From Paenibacillus sp. UNC499MF (GTDB lineage Bacteria; Bacillota; Bacilli; Paenibacillales; NBRC-103111), in NCBI RefSeq assembly GCF_900107975.1, contig NZ_FNVF01000020.1:1-63707 (forward strand): 63,707 nucleotides of DNA, in the 5' to 3' direction. How positions within the stretch are numbered: the first letter of the stretch is position 1; every line of letters begins with the position of its first letter. The position numbers and the translations under genes are program-made. Shown here in pieces: positions 19,125-26,217 of this stretch. Under the pieces are notes generated by a model that was given only the letters and a program-made list of their open reading frames with translations, ran no database searches and had not been told where the DNA came from.

Positions 19125-19304
19125 ATGAGCAGAAGAAGAAGAGGCGTCATGTCGGATGAGTTTAAATATGAGCTCGCAAAGGACCTTGGTTTCTATGAGA
19201 CCGTTGAGCGTGAAGGCTGGGGCGGGATACGTAGTAAAGATGCGGGGAATATGGTGAAAAGAGCTCTCCAGATCGCTGAGCAGGCTGTAAAACGCCGTCC
19301 ATAA
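19125..19304 (+). CDS. sspF: Small acid-soluble spore protein, SspF type
   Basis: A 59-residue alpha/beta-type SASP relative. It reads [20 protein letters not shown], then [20 protein letters not shown] and [15 protein letters not shown], with the two family boxes ([14 protein letters not shown] and [13 protein letters not shown]). Such proteins bind spore DNA. A strong SD, AAAGGAGG, is upstream, with a sigma-G-like promoter before it. Its place between veg and ispE agrees with sspF in B. subtilis. Confidence 0.93.
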   Translation: MSRRRRGVMSDEFKYELAKDLGFYETVEREGWGGIRSKDAGNMVKRALQIAEQAVKRRP

Positions 19305-19558
19305 GACTGGATGTCAGCAGCAGCACGGAGCTTAAAACCCGGAAGAAGCGAAAATAGGGCTTTCATCAAATAGGCGACTGTTTTGTTAACGTTCTGTCCG
19401 GTCACCCGAGGCTATACGAAAAGGACCAGTGAGAAATAGTGCTGCCTTGAATTCGGACGGTAATCGGCTGGATGTTTAATAAGGAATACAATTGTTAATA
19501 AATAAGTAAACAAATGGGAAATGCCCGGCCCGCCTGTATTTAAGCTGTGTCGGAAGCT
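19305..19558. other. Spacer between sspF and ispE
   Basis: About 330 bp from sspF to ispE without a recognisable gene. The only longer frame (minus strand, 19193-19405) overlaps sspF and looks like a shadow. No clear terminator for sspF was found. The ispE promoter occupies the end. Confidence 0.45.
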
Positions 19559-19588
19559 TTAGCTTTTCTTAGAGGCATTTGCTATAAT
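19559..19588 (+). promoter_or_regulatory. Sigma-A promoter of ispE
   Basis: TTAGCT (19559-19564), 18 bp, TATAAT (19583-19588). The -10 is perfect and the -35 is weak. The start codon lies 46 bp downstream. Confidence 0.6.
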
Positions 19589-19633
19589 ATGTGAAGCTAT
19601 TATCGGCAAAGCGCCCAAAAGAAGGTGACCGTT

Positions 19634-20488
19634 GTGAAAATATACGAAAGAGCTTCGGCCAAAATCAACCTGTCCCTGGACGTATTACGGAAACGGGAAG
19701 ACGGCTACCACGAAGTGGAAATGGTTATGACGATGGTCGACCTGGCCGACCGGATCGAAATGCAGGAACTTCCGCGGGATACGATCATCATTTCGAGTCA
19801 GGCCGGCTATATCCCGCTTGATGAGAAGAACCTCGCCTTCCAGGCCGCGAGGCTCATAAAAGATCGGTACGACGTCCGCAAGGGCGTCTATATACATTTG
19901 GACAAAAAAATTCCGGTGGCCGCAGGACTCGCCGGAGGAAGCAGTGACGCCGCGGCTACGCTGCGGGGGCTGAACCGTCTGTGGGGACTCGGTATCCCCA
20001 CGGAGGAGCTGCAGAAGCTGGGCGGCGAGCTGGGCTCGGACGTACCCTTCTGCGTGACGGGCGGAACCGCGCTCGCTACAGGACGCGGTGAGATTCTGCA
20101 CCCGGTGGACAACCCTCTCCAGTGCTGGGTCGTTCTCGCCAAACCGCCTATCAATGTGTCCACTTCGGAGGTTTACGGCAAATTGAATGCCGCGGGAATC
20201 AACCATCATCCGGACACCAAACAGGTTCTTGAGGCCATCCGGCACAAGCGTTTCGACGAGTTGTGCGGAAGCCTCGGCAACGTGCTCGAAGAGGTGACGC
20301 TCCAGCTCTATCCTCAAGTCCGGCAGATGAAAGAAGTGATGGAGAGGCTGGGCGCCGACGGCGTGCTCATGTCGGGCAGCGGTCCAACCGTATTCGGGCT
20401 CGTGTCGAAGGAAGCGAAGGTGGCCCGGATCTATAACGGGCTGAGAGGATTCTGCAAGGACGTATACGCTGTGCGGATGCTTCCGTAA
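19634..20488 (+). CDS. ispE: 4-diphosphocytidyl-2-C-methyl-D-erythritol kinase
   Basis: Fourth enzyme of the MEP pathway for isoprenoid precursors. The 284-residue GHMP kinase has the N-terminal [20 protein letters not shown], the ATP-binding loop [15 protein letters not shown], and the C-terminal [14 protein letters not shown] 19634 is chosen over GTG 19625 because the SD AAGGTG (19622-19627) lies six bases before it. It is followed by a terminator, so it is separate from purR. Confidence 0.96.
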   Translation: MKIYERASAKINLSLDVLRKREDGYHEVEMVMTMVDLADRIEMQELPRDTIIISSQAGYIPLDEKNLAFQAARLIKDRYDVRKGVYIHLDKKIPVAAGLAGGSSDAAATLRGLNRLWGLGIPTEELQKLGGELGSDVPFCVTGGTALATGRGEILHPVDNPLQCWVVLAKPPINVSTSEVYGKLNAAGINHHPDTKQVLEAIRHKRFDELCGSLGNVLEEVTLQLYPQVRQMKEVMERLGADGVLMSGSGPTVFGLVSKEAKVARIYNGLRGFCKDVYAVRMLP

Positions 20489-20518
20489 GGCATCGGACAT
20501 TTCGAGATCCGCTGCGAT

Positions 20519-20543
20519 AGCTCCCCGTGAGGAGCTTTTTTTC
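20519..20543 (+). terminator. Intrinsic terminator after ispE
   Basis: AGCTCC pairs with GGAGCT around CCGTGA, followed by seven T. Confidence 0.85.
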
Positions 20544-20606
20544 TGTCCCGGTGGGGGCTGTCATGTCCCGAATGTGACGTTTTCCTTGTATAGGTTGTAC
20601 AAAGAC

Positions 20607-20636
20607 GGACAAAAATGGTATATTCTCTTTATAATA
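20607..20636 (+). promoter_or_regulatory. Sigma-A promoter of purR
   Basis: CGGACA, 18 bp, then TATAAT just before ATATTCGG. The ATG of purR follows about 30 bp later. CCGAA and TTCGG motifs occur on both sides, but their spacing does not match a known PurBox pair. Confidence 0.5.
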
Positions 20637-20660
20637 TTCGGTTTTTATTAGGGGTGCGTC

Positions 20661-21485
20661 ATGAAAAAATTGAAGCGAAGCGCTCGGTTGGTTGAGATGA
20701 CGCAGTATTTGTTGTTTCGGCCGCACACGCTCATACCGCTGACTACATTCGCGGAACGTTACAGTTCGGCCAAATCTTCGATCAGTGAGGATCTGGCGAT
20801 TATTAAAGAGGTATTCGAGGACGAAGGACTCGGAGAACTCCATACACTTGCCGGTGCTGCCGGAGGCGTGAAATTCATTCCGAAGGTCGCCAAGGAAGCG
20901 TCGCTTTCATTCGTGCAGGATTTGTGCAATCAGCTTGAGCAGCCGGAACGCGTGCTGCCGGGCGGATTTTTGTATATGGCCGATATTATGGGACGGCCTC
21001 AAGTATTGAACGAAATCGGCAAAACGTTCGCTACCGCTTTCGCGGGCAGAGAGCTGGACGTCGTAATGACGGTGGAGACCAAAGGCATCCCGCTTGCTTA
21101 CGCGACGGCTTCCTTTATGAACCTGCCCGTCGTGACGGTGCGCCGAGACAGCAACGCTACGGAAGGGTCCGCCGTAAGCATTAATTATGTTTCGGGATCC
21201 AGCAAACGCATACAAACGATGTCACTGGCCAGACGGACGCTCCAGGAAGGAGCGCGGGTCTTGATCATTGACGATTTTAAAAGAGCGGGCGGCACCATTC
21301 AGGGAATGGTGGACCTGCTGGGCGAATTCAAAGCGACGGTAGGCGGTGTCGGCGTGTTCATCGAATCGAACGAGGTCGAGGAAGAGCTGGTGAAGGATTA
21401 TATCTCTCTGGCCAAGCTGACCGGCGTCGATTCCAAAACGAAACAGGTAACCGTCATTCCTGGAAATTATTTTGATTCCGAATAA
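20661..21485 (+). CDS. purR: Purine operon repressor PurR
   Basis: Represses purine synthesis genes; PRPP (and ppGpp, in recent work) controls its DNA binding. The 274-residue protein has an N-terminal winged helix (about residues 1-72, starting [17 protein letters not shown]) and a C-terminal phosphoribosyltransferase-like domain with the PRPP motif [21 protein letters not shown] lies before ATG. It is followed by ridA after 16 bases, so the pair is cotranscribed. Confidence 0.97.
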   Translation: MKKLKRSARLVEMTQYLLFRPHTLIPLTTFAERYSSAKSSISEDLAIIKEVFEDEGLGELHTLAGAAGGVKFIPKVAKEASLSFVQDLCNQLEQPERVLPGGFLYMADIMGRPQVLNEIGKTFATAFAGRELDVVMTVETKGIPLAYATASFMNLPVVTVRRDSNATEGSAVSINYVSGSSKRIQTMSLARRTLQEGARVLIIDDFKRAGGTIQGMVDLLGEFKATVGGVGVFIESNEVEEELVKDYISLAKLTGVDSKTKQVTVIPGNYFDSE

Positions 21486-21501
21486 AGGAGAGATCCAAGT
21501 T

Positions 21502-21888
21502 ATGCGTATCCTTTCAACGAATGAAGCACCGGCCGCCATCGGGCCGTATTCCCAAGCGGTACAGGTGGGCAATCTCGTTTTCACATCGGGACAAATTCCA
21601 TTAAATGCCGAAGGCCAGCTCGTAGAGGGCGGCGTGACGGAGCAGACGCATCAGGTGTTCAGAAATCTCCAGGCGGTACTTAAAGAAGCGGGAGCGACTC
21701 TTCAGAACGTGGTCAAAGCGACCGTCTTTATTAAAGATATGAACCAGTTCGGAGCCATTAACGAAGTGTACGCTTCTTACTTCGGCGAACATAAGCCGGC
21801 GCGCTCTACCGTAGAAGTGGCAAGGCTTCCGAAAGATGTGCTTGTCGAAATCGAACTGATTGCGGCGATAGCTGTCGAAAACGTTTAA
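21502..21888 (+). CDS. ridA: RidA family enamine/imine deaminase (YabJ)
   Basis: Removes reactive enamine/imine intermediates made by PLP enzymes. The 128-residue protein has family blocks [20 protein letters not shown], the conserved Arg in [13 protein letters not shown], and EIELIA near the end. ATG 21502 follows AAAGGAGAG; the longer frame begins inside purR and is not used. In B. subtilis YabJ was reported to be needed for PurR function, which fits the operon. Confidence 0.95.
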   Translation: MRILSTNEAPAAIGPYSQAVQVGNLVFTSGQIPLNAEGQLVEGGVTEQTHQVFRNLQAVLKEAGATLQNVVKATVFIKDMNQFGAINEVYASYFGEHKPARSTVEVARLPKDVLVEIELIAAIAVENV

Positions 21889-21934
21889 GAGCACATTTAA
21901 TTTCAGGAAAATCTAAATTTTTCCTCTTTATCCA

Positions 21935-21963
21935 GAAGGAATTTGCACGAAAATGTGGAAGTA
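21935..21963 (+). promoter_or_regulatory. Sigma-H promoter of spoVG
   Basis: GAAGGAATT (21935-21943), 11 bp, GTGGAAGTA (21955-21963). The -35 matches RNAGGAWWW fully and the -10 matches RNNGAATWW at eight of nine positions. It resembles the classic B. subtilis spoVG promoter. Confidence 0.85.
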
Positions 21964-22002
21964 TACACCAAGTCCTGCGAATGGAAAAAGGTGGTGAACA
22001 CA

Positions 22003-22287
22003 GTGCAAATTACAGATGTCAGACTTCGCCGGGTGAATTCCGAAGGAAGAATGAAGGCGATTGCTTCCATTACGATCGATAACGAATTCGTCGTACACGA
22101 TATTCGCGTCATTGACGGCAATAATGGAATGTTTGTTGCAATGCCTAGCAAACGGACTCCGGACGGGGAGTTCCGTGATATTGCCCATCCGATTTCATCC
22201 ACAACCCGCGAGAAGATTCAAGCGGCGGTTTTGTCTGAGTACGACCGTGCGGCTGCGGAAGAGGAAGTTATTGAAGAAGGCGCATAA
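22003..22287 (+). CDS. spoVG: SpoVG, RNA-binding regulator
   Basis: A 94-residue RNA-binding protein that affects asymmetric septation and cortex formation in Bacillus and acts as a global regulator in other Firmicutes. The sequence [30 protein letters not shown] and [18 protein letters not shown] is almost unchanged from B. subtilis. GTG 22003 is the start: the SD AAGGTGGTG is six to eight bases upstream and the family begins at this residue. A sigma-H promoter and a downstream terminator make it a single-gene unit. Confidence 0.97.
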   Translation: MQITDVRLRRVNSEGRMKAIASITIDNEFVVHDIRVIDGNNGMFVAMPSKRTPDGEFRDIAHPISSTTREKIQAAVLSEYDRAAAEEEVIEEGA

Positions 22288-22308
22288 TCAACGCCGGTTT
22301 TGGCAGAA

Positions 22309-22343
22309 GGAGTCCTGTACCTGCAGGGCTCTCTTTTCTTTTT
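22309..22343 (+). terminator. Intrinsic terminator after spoVG
   Basis: GAGTCCTG pairs with CAGGGCTC (one G-U), followed by a T-rich tract. Confidence 0.75.
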
Positions 22344-22402
22344 CCGGCAGATAAGATATAGTCATGGGTGAAACCCAGAGGAGAAGAAGGAGTGGATTGA
22401 AG

Positions 22403-23800
22403 TTGAAGCTGATGGCGATTGTACTGGCCGCAGGACAAGGAAAACGAATGAAATCCAAGCTGTACAAAGTGCTGCATTCCGTCTGCGGAAAACCGATGGT
22501 GGGACACGTACTGGATACACTTGAACATATACAAACGGAGAAAACGATCGTAATTGTAGGCCACGGGGCCGAAGCCGTTAAAGGCTATTTGGGAGACCGG
22601 GCGGAGTATGCTTTACAGGCTCAGCAGCTCGGTACGGGACATGCCGTCCTTATGGCGAAGGACGTTATCGGAGCGGAAGACGGCGTGACCTTCGTCGTAT
22701 GCGGAGATACGCCGCTTGTCCGTCCGGAGACGCTGGAGAAAATGCTCGAGCTGCATAAGGAAAAAGGCGCCGCGGGTACTATTCTGACGGCGGAAATGAC
22801 GGATGCCACGGGCTACGGACGCATTATCCGCGGCGAAGGCGGCCGGGTTGACCGGATCGTCGAGCAGAAGGACTGCAGCCCGGAAGAGGCGGCTGTGCGC
22901 GAGATCAACACGGGCACCTACTGCTTCGATAACCGCAAGCTGTTTGAAGCGCTGGAGAACGTGAAGAACGAGAACGCCCAGGGCGAGTATTACTTGACGG
23001 ACGTAGTCGGAATTCTGAAGAATGCCGGCGAGATCGTCGAAGCGTACTGCACGCCGGACGAGGCAGAAGCGATTGGAGTTAACGACCGGATCGCCCTTTC
23101 GGAAGCGGAGATGCTGATGCGTCAGCGCATCAATCGCGGCCACATGGTGGGCGGGGTAACGTTCATCGACCCTTCTCAAACGTATATCGAGAAAGACGTC
23201 GTGATCGGGCCGGATACGGTCCTGTATCCGGGAACTACGCTGCGGGGCAAAACCGTCATCGGATCGGAATGCGTGATCGGGCCGAACACCGAGATTTGCG
23301 ACAGCACGCTGGGCGACGAAGTAACCGTCAAGCAATCGGTGCTTCAGGAAGCCAAAGTCGGCAGCCACGCGAATGTGGGGCCGTTCGCTTATCTGCGTCC
23401 GGGAGCGGATCTGGGCGATCATGTCAAAATCGGCGATTTCGTTGAAATCAAAAACGCCAAGCTCGGCGAGGGATCGAAAGTGTCTCACCTTAGTTACGTG
23501 GGAGACGCCGTTATCGGCAAGAACGTTAATTTCGGCTGCGGCGCCATCACGGTCAATTACGACGGCTTCAACAAAAGCCTGACGGAAGTCGGCGACGATG
23601 CCTTTATCGGAAGCAACGTAAACCTGATCGCTCCCGTTAAAATCGGCGACGGAGCTTATGTTGTAGCGGGGTCGACGATTACGCACAATGTGGAAGAGAA
23701 CGACCTGGCGATCGCCCGTGAGCGTCAGACAAATAAAAAAGGTTATGCGGACCGCATTCGCAGCAAGATGAAGGCGAAGAAAGAAAACAAGCACTCCTGA
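22403..23800 (+). CDS. glmU: Bifunctional GlmU: GlcN-1-P acetyltransferase / UDP-GlcNAc pyrophosphorylase
   Basis: Makes UDP-GlcNAc for the cell wall. The N-terminal uridyltransferase has MAIVLAAGQGKRMKSKLYK. The C-terminal half has left-handed beta-helix hexapeptide repeats (from about residue 250) and the catalytic-site stretch GPFAYLRPGADLGDHVKIG. TTG 22403 is the likely start: AAGGAG lies 10 bases upstream, against 4 for TTG 22397 and 19 for ATG 22412. prs, which follows in B. subtilis, is missing; ctc comes next. Confidence 0.96.
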   Translation: MKLMAIVLAAGQGKRMKSKLYKVLHSVCGKPMVGHVLDTLEHIQTEKTIVIVGHGAEAVKGYLGDRAEYALQAQQLGTGHAVLMAKDVIGAEDGVTFVVCGDTPLVRPETLEKMLELHKEKGAAGTILTAEMTDATGYGRIIRGEGGRVDRIVEQKDCSPEEAAVREINTGTYCFDNRKLFEALENVKNENAQGEYYLTDVVGILKNAGEIVEAYCTPDEAEAIGVNDRIALSEAEMLMRQRINRGHMVGGVTFIDPSQTYIEKDVVIGPDTVLYPGTTLRGKTVIGSECVIGPNTEICDSTLGDEVTVKQSVLQEAKVGSHANVGPFAYLRPGADLGDHVKIGDFVEIKNAKLGEGSKVSHLSYVGDAVIGKNVNFGCGAITVNYDGFNKSLTEVGDDAFIGSNVNLIAPVKIGDGAYVVAGSTITHNVEENDLAIARERQTNKKGYADRIRSKMKAKKENKHS

Positions 23801-23824
23801 ACTTTTTTGTGAATAATTGATTTA

Positions 23825-23881
23825 AACCTCCCCGAGATGGGTAATTTATCTTTAGCCATCTAAAAGGGAGGTTCTTTTTGT
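23825..23881 (+). promoter_or_regulatory. Long hairpin with T-run overlapping the ctc ribosome-binding site
   Basis: AACCTCCC (23825-23832) pairs with GGGAGGTT (23866-23873), and inside it AGATGG (23835-23840) pairs with CCATCT (23856-23861). CTTTTT follows, then the ctc ATG at 23882. The 3' arm GGGAGG is also the only SD for ctc. So the element can act as glmU's terminator and can hide the ctc start. Confidence 0.75.
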
Positions 23882-24511
23882 ATGGGAGTAGCTCTTAAAG
23901 GAAATACCAGAACCAATGCCACCAAGTCGGAGGCGAAGCAGCTGCGCAGACAAGGCAAAGTGCCTGGCGTAGTTTACGGGAAAACCACGGACAGCCTGAC
24001 GGTTGTTCTGGAGCGGAAGGAACTCGTGCCGCTGCTGAGAAGCCACCCGAATGCGGTGATTGATCTTAATATCGAAGGCGTGGGCAAGCGCCCCGTACTT
24101 ATCAGTGGAGTTCAGAGAGACAGCCTGAGTCAGGATGTCATCCACATCGATTTCCATCAAATCAACATGAACGAGCCGGTTAAAGCTACGGTTGCCATTG
24201 AGGTCGTGGGCGAAGCGGCAGGCGTGAAGGAAGGCGGCATTCTCCAGGTGGAGACGGCGCAGCTGGATGTCCGCTGTCTGCCTGACGATCTGCCCGACTC
24301 CGTTCAGGTGGATATCAGCAGCCTCGGGATCGGGGAGAATATTCTCGTATCCGATCTGAAGCTGCCTGAGAACGTCGAAGTGAAGACCGAAGCGCAGGAC
24401 GTTGTTGTAACCGTGCTTCAGCCGCAGAAGGAAGTTGAAGAAACGACTGCGGACGAGCCGGCTGCCGAAGCCGAGCCTGCGGGTGAAGAAGCTGCGGAAC
24501 CGAAAGAATAA
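23882..24511 (+). CDS. ctc: 50S ribosomal protein L25, general stress form (Ctc)
   Basis: A 209-residue L25/TL5/CTC protein that binds 5S rRNA. The N-terminal L25 domain (about residues 1-95) includes LRRQGKVPGVVYGK and VIHIDFHQI. The C-terminal beta domain (about 100-185) includes DLPDSVQVDISSL. It ends in an acidic Ala/Glu tail. Length fits Bacillus Ctc. In B. subtilis ctc is part of the sigma-B regulon; no clear sigma-B promoter was seen here. Its SD lies in a hairpin (see the leader entry). Confidence 0.95.
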   Translation: MGVALKGNTRTNATKSEAKQLRRQGKVPGVVYGKTTDSLTVVLERKELVPLLRSHPNAVIDLNIEGVGKRPVLISGVQRDSLSQDVIHIDFHQINMNEPVKATVAIEVVGEAAGVKEGGILQVETAQLDVRCLPDDLPDSVQVDISSLGIGENILVSDLKLPENVEVKTEAQDVVVTVLQPQKEVEETTADEPAAEAEPAGEEAAEPKE

Positions 24512-24536
24512 CATGGCCTTCGGGCAAAAAGAAAGG

Positions 24537-24568
24537 CTGCTGCCGGCTTTCCGGCAGCAGTCTTTTTT
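24537..24568 (+). terminator. Intrinsic terminator after ctc (possibly bidirectional)
   Basis: CTGCTGCCGG (24537-24546) pairs perfectly with CCGGCAGCAG (24551-24560), followed by TCTTTTTT. The A-rich sequence on the other side would give a T-run for the convergent small gene. Confidence 0.9.
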
Positions 24569-24628
24569 ATCTTTTACCAATGGAGCAAAGAAAACGGACA
24601 AGCTATGTAAGCGCTTGCCAAAAAGCGC

Positions 24629-24829
24629 CTAATAACCGGGTCTCGATACGAATGTGAACATGCCGCGGTTGTAAAACGTGTTGTTGATCTTGATGAAGTG
24701 GGAAGAATAGTGATAGACGAAGCCTATATCTTTGTGGGCGTTAAGATAGTATACTTGGACAGGAACCTCCGCTTCCAAATGATCTTGAAAATGATCGTCC
24801 TGGTAAAGCTGCTGGCCGTTGTCGTACAT
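24629..24829 (-). CDS. Small conserved-looking protein of unknown function
   Basis: A 66-residue hydrophilic protein rich in Tyr, Asn and His: MYDNGQQLYQDDHFQDHL at the start and NNTFYNRGMFTFVSRPGY at the end. No membrane segment, Cys or enzyme motif is visible. ATG 24829 is chosen because AGGTG lies nine bases upstream; upstream GTG and ATG codons at 24841/24838 overlap that SD. It is convergent with ctc and divergent from pth. Composition looks like a real protein, and a similar small gene may be common in Paenibacillus (recollection, not checked). Confidence 0.6.
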   Translation of the reverse strand: MYDNGQQLYQDDHFQDHLEAEVPVQVYYLNAHKDIGFVYHYSSHFIKINNTFYNRGMFTFVSRPGY

Positions 24830-25060
24830 AAGATTCATCACCTGCTACCCGTATTTTTGTGAAGCGTAAATCATGATGATTTGCGCCAATTTATGACTTT
24901 ATATTTGCGGCTGGGACCGGCAAATGAGCCGAGCGGCCGAAAATCCGCAGACCTATGCCCGGTCCGCGCAAGGTACCACTATATAGTAGACAAGTTTCGG
25001 CAGGCAATCGTTACGGCGTCTAGTTAAAAAAAGTAAAAAAATTTTGGGAGTGAATGAAAC

Positions 25061-25630
25061 GTGAAATGTTTTGTCGGTTTAGGCAATCCAGGGAAACAGT
25101 ACGAACATACACGGCATAATATCGGGTTCATGGCGATCGACCGTTTTGCCGAGAAATGGGGCGTCTCTTCGTTCCAGAATAAGTGCAAAGGCCATCTGGC
25201 CGAAGTGCGCGTGAACGGTACAAAGGCCTACTTGCTGAAACCTATGACCTATATGAATTTGTCGGGAGAATCGATCCGGGCCTTCATGGACTTTTATAAA
25301 GTCGACGTGTCGGATCTCGTCATTTTGTACGATGACATGGATACGCCGTTCGGGAACATCAGATTGCGTTACCAGGGCAGCGCAGGCGGCCATAACGGGA
25401 TCAAATCCATCATCGCCCACACGGGCACGTCTACGTTCAACCGCATCCGCATGGGGATCAATCGCCCGAATCCGGGTTATCCGATTGTCGACTATGTCTT
25501 GTCGAATTTCAGCAAAACGGAGACGGGGGCGCTTCCGTCCGTTCTGGATAAAACATGCGAAGCGATGGAGCACTGTCTGAGCGAGCCTTTCGAGAAAACG
25601 ATGGCGGTTTTCAACGGAAACGGAAATTAG
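25061..25630 (+). CDS. pth: Peptidyl-tRNA hydrolase
   Basis: Recycles tRNA from peptidyl-tRNA dropped by ribosomes; called spoVC in B. subtilis. The 189-residue protein has GLGNPGKQYEHTRHNIGFM with the catalytic His, the MNLSG substrate loop, and the catalytic Asp in ILYDDMDTPFG. GTG start with GGGAG upstream. It follows ctc as in Bacillus, with the small minus-strand gene between them. Confidence 0.96.
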   Translation: MKCFVGLGNPGKQYEHTRHNIGFMAIDRFAEKWGVSSFQNKCKGHLAEVRVNGTKAYLLKPMTYMNLSGESIRAFMDFYKVDVSDLVILYDDMDTPFGNIRLRYQGSAGGHNGIKSIIAHTGTSTFNRIRMGINRPNPGYPIVDYVLSNFSKTETGALPSVLDKTCEAMEHCLSEPFEKTMAVFNGNGN

Positions 25631-25816
25631 CCGGGCGGCCCGGGTGCGATAAAATGAGTATGCCGGGCTGATACAAAATGGGGCGCGTCCTCCCTGTGCC
25701 TGGGCTTCAGGGATGCTAATCCGGGACGGGGGCATCGGCTTCTCCAAGACACATTGTATGCCACACACGGGCACGTAAATTACTTCCAATGCCGGCTAGG
25801 ATTTTAAAGTTCGGGC

Positions 25817-25823
25817 CATACTA
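25817..25823 (+). promoter_or_regulatory. Possible forespore-type -10 element before fin
   Basis: CATACTA fits a sigma-G -10 exactly and lies 36 bp before the fin start. The expected -35 (GGCTA or GCTAG) is poor, so this is only a candidate. In B. subtilis fin is made in the forespore. Confidence 0.3.
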
Positions 25824-25858
25824 AGGAGTAATCGAAACCTGCGAGGAGGCATACATTG

Positions 25859-26089
25859 ATGTCAGTAAAATATATTTGCCGTCACTGCCAATCGTCTATC
25901 GGAGAAATCAGCCGGGATCAAGTAAGTGAATACCAGCTCGGTTTCCATTTCTTGACCCCCGAAGAGCGGAGCGATATAATAGCGTATAACATGGACGGGG
26001 GCGTTACGGTCAAGGTGGTTTGCGATTACTGCAAGCAGGCACTGGACGCCAATCCGGAGCTTAACCTGATCGGCAGCCCGCTGCAGTGA
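25859..26089 (+). CDS. fin: Anti-sigma-F factor Fin
   Basis: Fin (YabK) turns sigma-F off to allow the change to sigma-G in the forespore. The 76-residue protein has a zinc module of CRHC near the N-terminus and CDYC near residue 60, with VSEYQLGFHFLTPEER between. GAGGAGG is nine bases before ATG 25859. Fin and Gin, both anti-sigma factors of the forespore, lie in the same window. Confidence 0.93.
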   Translation: MSVKYICRHCQSSIGEISRDQVSEYQLGFHFLTPEERSDIIAYNMDGGVTVKVVCDYCKQALDANPELNLIGSPLQ

Positions 26090-26168
26090 CCGAATCCGGC
26101 CGCTGCCTGCGTGCTGCTTAGGGCGCTTATCCCGTACTCCGGACATGTGCCAAAAATTGTGTCATGAC

Positions 26169-26197
26169 AGCCTAGGCAAGCGCCGAGGCTTCTTTTT
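26169..26197 (+). terminator. Intrinsic terminator after fin
   Basis: AGCCTAGGC pairs with GCCGAGGCT (one mismatch) around AAGC, then TCTTTTT. It lies just before the mfd SD. Confidence 0.7.
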
Positions 26198-26217
26198 GTG
26201 AGAGGAGTGTACTTGAT

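Noticed and set aside
20560-20641. PurBox pair before purR
   Set aside because: CCGAA and TTCGG occur, but they are about 60 bp apart instead of 16-17 and the flanks do not match.
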